From Anisodus tanguticus (taxonomy: Eukaryota; Streptophyta; Magnoliopsida; Solanales; Solanaceae): DNA of 64,000 nt. Position numbers and translations under genes: made by a program. Below the pieces are notes generated by a model. The model worked only from the letters and a program-made list of their open reading frames with translations. It was not told where the DNA came from and made no database searches. Shown one piece after another: positions 62,156 to 64,000 of the stretch; positions within the stretch are counted from its first letter, which is position 1; each line of letters opens with the position of its first letter. The stretch spans positions 43,661,305 to 43,725,304 of the forward strand of contig CM067549.1 in NCBI GenBank assembly GCA_034509755.1, read 5' to 3'.

Positions 62156-64000
62156 GACATCGCTTATTATTGCATTTCTAAGCCTAGAAACTCTAATTCA
62201 TGATTTTTTGCACTTTCGGTGGGTATTAGCACACAAATTTATAGAATATTGTCGACTGTCTTTATTTGGCTTTAGATTCTCCCGGTCCATCACAAACATG
62301 CTAGTGATCGACTCCTGTTACTTCGTCAAGGCCGACGTCGCTTATTATAGCATTTCTAAGCTAGTAAACTCAAATTCGTGATTTTTCTGCATTTCGGTTG
62401 ATAGTGGTGCACATATTTTCTAGAATCTTGTCGACTTTCTCTAATTGTTCTAAAATTCATCCGGTCCATGAAAAACAGGCTTATGATTTACTCCCATTAC
62501 TTCGTCATGGCCAACGTCGATTATTATTGCATTTCTAAGCATAGAAACTTAAATTCGTGATTTTTTGCACTTTCGGTGGGTATATTAGCACACGGAATTT
62601 CTAGAATCCTGTCGACTGTCTTTATTTGGCCTTAGATTCTCCCGGTCCATCACAAACATGCTAGTGATCGACTCCCGTTACTTCGTCAAGGCCGACGTCG
62701 CTTATTATAGCATTTCTAAGCTTGGAAACTCAAATTCGTGAATTTTCTGCATTTCGGTTGGTATTGGCGCACAGATTTTCTAGAATCTTGTCGACTTTCT
62801 CTAATTGTTATAAAATTCATCCGGTCCATGAAAAACAGGCTTATGATTTACTCCCATTACTTAGTCATGGCCAACGTCGCGTATTATTGCATTTCTAAGC
62901 ATAGAAACTTAAATTCGTGATTTTTTACACTTTCGGTGGGTATATTAGCACACGGAATTTCTAGAATCCTGTCGACTTTCTCTAATTGACCTAAAATTCA
63001 CCTGGTCCATAAAAAATAGGCTTGTGATCGACACTTATTTTTTGTCATGGCCAACATTGCTTATTATTGAATTTCTAAGCCTAGAAACTCAAATTCGTGA
63101 TTTTTTACACTTTCGGGGGGTTTTAGCATACAGATTTTCTAGAATCCTGTCGACTTTCTCTAATTGACCTTAAGTTCACCCAGTACATCACAAACAGGCT
63201 AGTGATCGACTCACATTACTTCGTCATGTCCGACGTCGTTTATAATAGCATTTCTAAGCTAGGCAACTCAAATTCGTGATTTTTTTGCATTTTCGGTGGA
63301 TATATTAGCACACGGATTTTCTAGAATCCTGTCGAATGTCTCTAATTGGCCTGAAATTCACCCGGTCCATGAAAAAAAAGCTTATGATTTACTCCCATTA
63401 CTTCGTCATGGCCGACGTCGCTTATTATACAATTTCTAAGCTAAAAAACTCAAATTCGTGATTTTTTTGAATATTCGGTGGGTATTAGCACATGAATTTT
63501 CTAGAATCCTGTCGACTTTCTCTAATTGTCCTAAAATTCATCCGGTCCATGAAAAATAGCCTTGTGATTTACTCCCATTACTTCTTCATGTCCGACGTCG
63601 CTTATTATTGCATTTCTAAGCTCAGAAACTCAAATTCATGATTTTTTTCACTTTCACACGAATTTTCTAGAATCCTGACAACTTTCTCTAATTGTCCTAA
63701 AATTCACCCGGTCATGAAAAATAGGCTTATGATTTACTCCCATTACTTCATTATGGCCGACGTCACCTATTATTGCATTTCTAAGCCTAGAAAAACAAAT
63801 TCACAATTTTTTGCACTTGCGCCTATTATCTACTCCCATTACTTCGCCATGGCCGATGAATTTTCTAGAATCCTGTCAATTTTCTAGAATCTAGTCCATC
63901 ATATACATGCTACTGATCGACTCCCATTACTTCGTCATGGCCGACGTATTTTGTAGAATCCTATCGACTGTCTCAAATGGGCCTGAAATTCACCCGTTCC
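62156..64000 (+). repeat. HOR copy 31, 11-mer, cut by window end
   Basis: Order M1 (62156), M2 (62334), M3/M1 hybrid (62513), M2 (62694), M3 (62873), M4 (63053), M5 (63232), M6 (63414), M7 (63594), M8 (63759) and M9 (63943, incomplete). The hybrid switches from M3 to M1 within 'aatcctgtcgactgtcttt' near 62610. Its first M2 has 'attgttctaaaattc', as in copy 2. Confidence 0.9.

Larger units (their letters stand above)
15440..64000 (+). repeat. Right satellite array, 9-mer HOR of 1528 bp
   Basis: Tandem monomers on the + strand, bounded at 'gacgtcgctt', 'aacgtcgctt' or 'aacgttgctt'. The sequence 'gtcatgggcgacgtc' marks M9 to M1 once per HOR, and most of its spacings are 1523-1531 bp. There are 31 HOR copies including partial first and last ones. 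The array continues past the right edge. No foreign insertion is seen in 48.5 kb. Confidence 0.97.

Noticed and set aside
16709..62920. Plus-strand open frames of 60-113 codons recurring every HOR (for example 34730-34966, 30577-30918)
   Set aside because: A monomer length of 180 bp keeps one frame open for a monomer at a time. The frames shift or break with trivial indels at CTG sites and recur identically in every copy. Nothing suggests protein selection.
1..64000. CRISPR array
   Set aside because: Repeats are regular, but the unit is about 180 bp with no unique spacers between short repeats, and no cas genes are present.
15440..64000. CENP-B box (nttcgnnnnanncgggn)
   Set aside because: The best candidate, 'cttcgtcatggccgac', fits the TTCG start and the C-G but misses the central A and the last two Gs. 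It cannot be called a CENP-B box.
15440..64000. TATA-like promoter 'gttataaaattc' in M2
   Set aside because: It occurs in nearly every M2 as part of an AT-rich monomer and other copies have 'gttctaaaattc'. No transcript or start-site evidence is visible.
1..64000. Transposon, LTR or retroelement insertions
   Set aside because: Block boundaries account for essentially all bases in both arrays. No terminal repeats, target-site duplications or coding domains were found.
1..64000. rRNA, tRNA or telomere repeats
   Set aside because: No conserved rRNA stretches, no tRNA A/B box arrangement outside the monomer and no TTTAGGG-type runs were seen.

Overview
The whole 64 kb window is satellite DNA. 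I found no credible protein gene, RNA gene, transposon insertion or unique spacer in it. One family of tandem repeat, with a monomer of about 178-180 bp, fills it from end to end. AT-rich composition, a monomer near 180 bp, higher-order repeats (HORs) and sequence instability focused on CAG/CTG (CHG) trinucleotides suggest a plant nuclear genome, most likely centromeric or other heterochromatin. I cannot name the species.

Two arrays of opposite polarity meet near 15439/15440. The left array (1-15439) carries the monomer as the reverse complement. It is built from three block types: A (about 386 bp, three clipped monomers), B (about 238 bp, a monomer with a 59-bp internal duplication) and C (about 179 bp, a plain monomer). 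A clean (ABC)x6 run with an 803-804 bp period occupies 5561-10380. Irregular block orders flank it. Large pieces of the left array are re-used: a 1.75 kb segment occurs three times (near 1, 3805 and 11603), and a 3.6 kb segment recurs 7.8 kb away.

The right array (15440-64000) carries the monomer on the + strand as a 9-monomer HOR of 1528 bp, M1 to M9. M1-M6 are full length, M7 lacks about 15 bp, M8 is two fused half-monomers (184 bp) and M9 is a 103-bp remnant. There are 31 HOR copies. Exceptions are a 6-mer (18471-19462), two consecutive 13-mers (53080-57568), an 11-mer running off the window (62156 onward) and a 9-mer whose fifth and sixth monomers are M1/M2 hybrids (22516-24042). All rearrangements are in register, as expected for unequal exchange. 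Two HOR subtypes, a and b, differ at linked sites in M2-M6. They alternate strictly from 24043 to 33213, forming a super-repeat of about 3.06 kb, and recombine elsewhere. Outer copies at both ends share old variants that interior copies lack, as expected if the array grew from the inside.

Much of the small-scale difference between copies consists of 1-3 base changes at the same CTG or CAG sites. This looks like consensus error at methylated CHG cytosines in long-read data, and it should be excluded before copy divergence is interpreted. Short open frames occur throughout but are by-products of a repeat whose length is close to a multiple of three.
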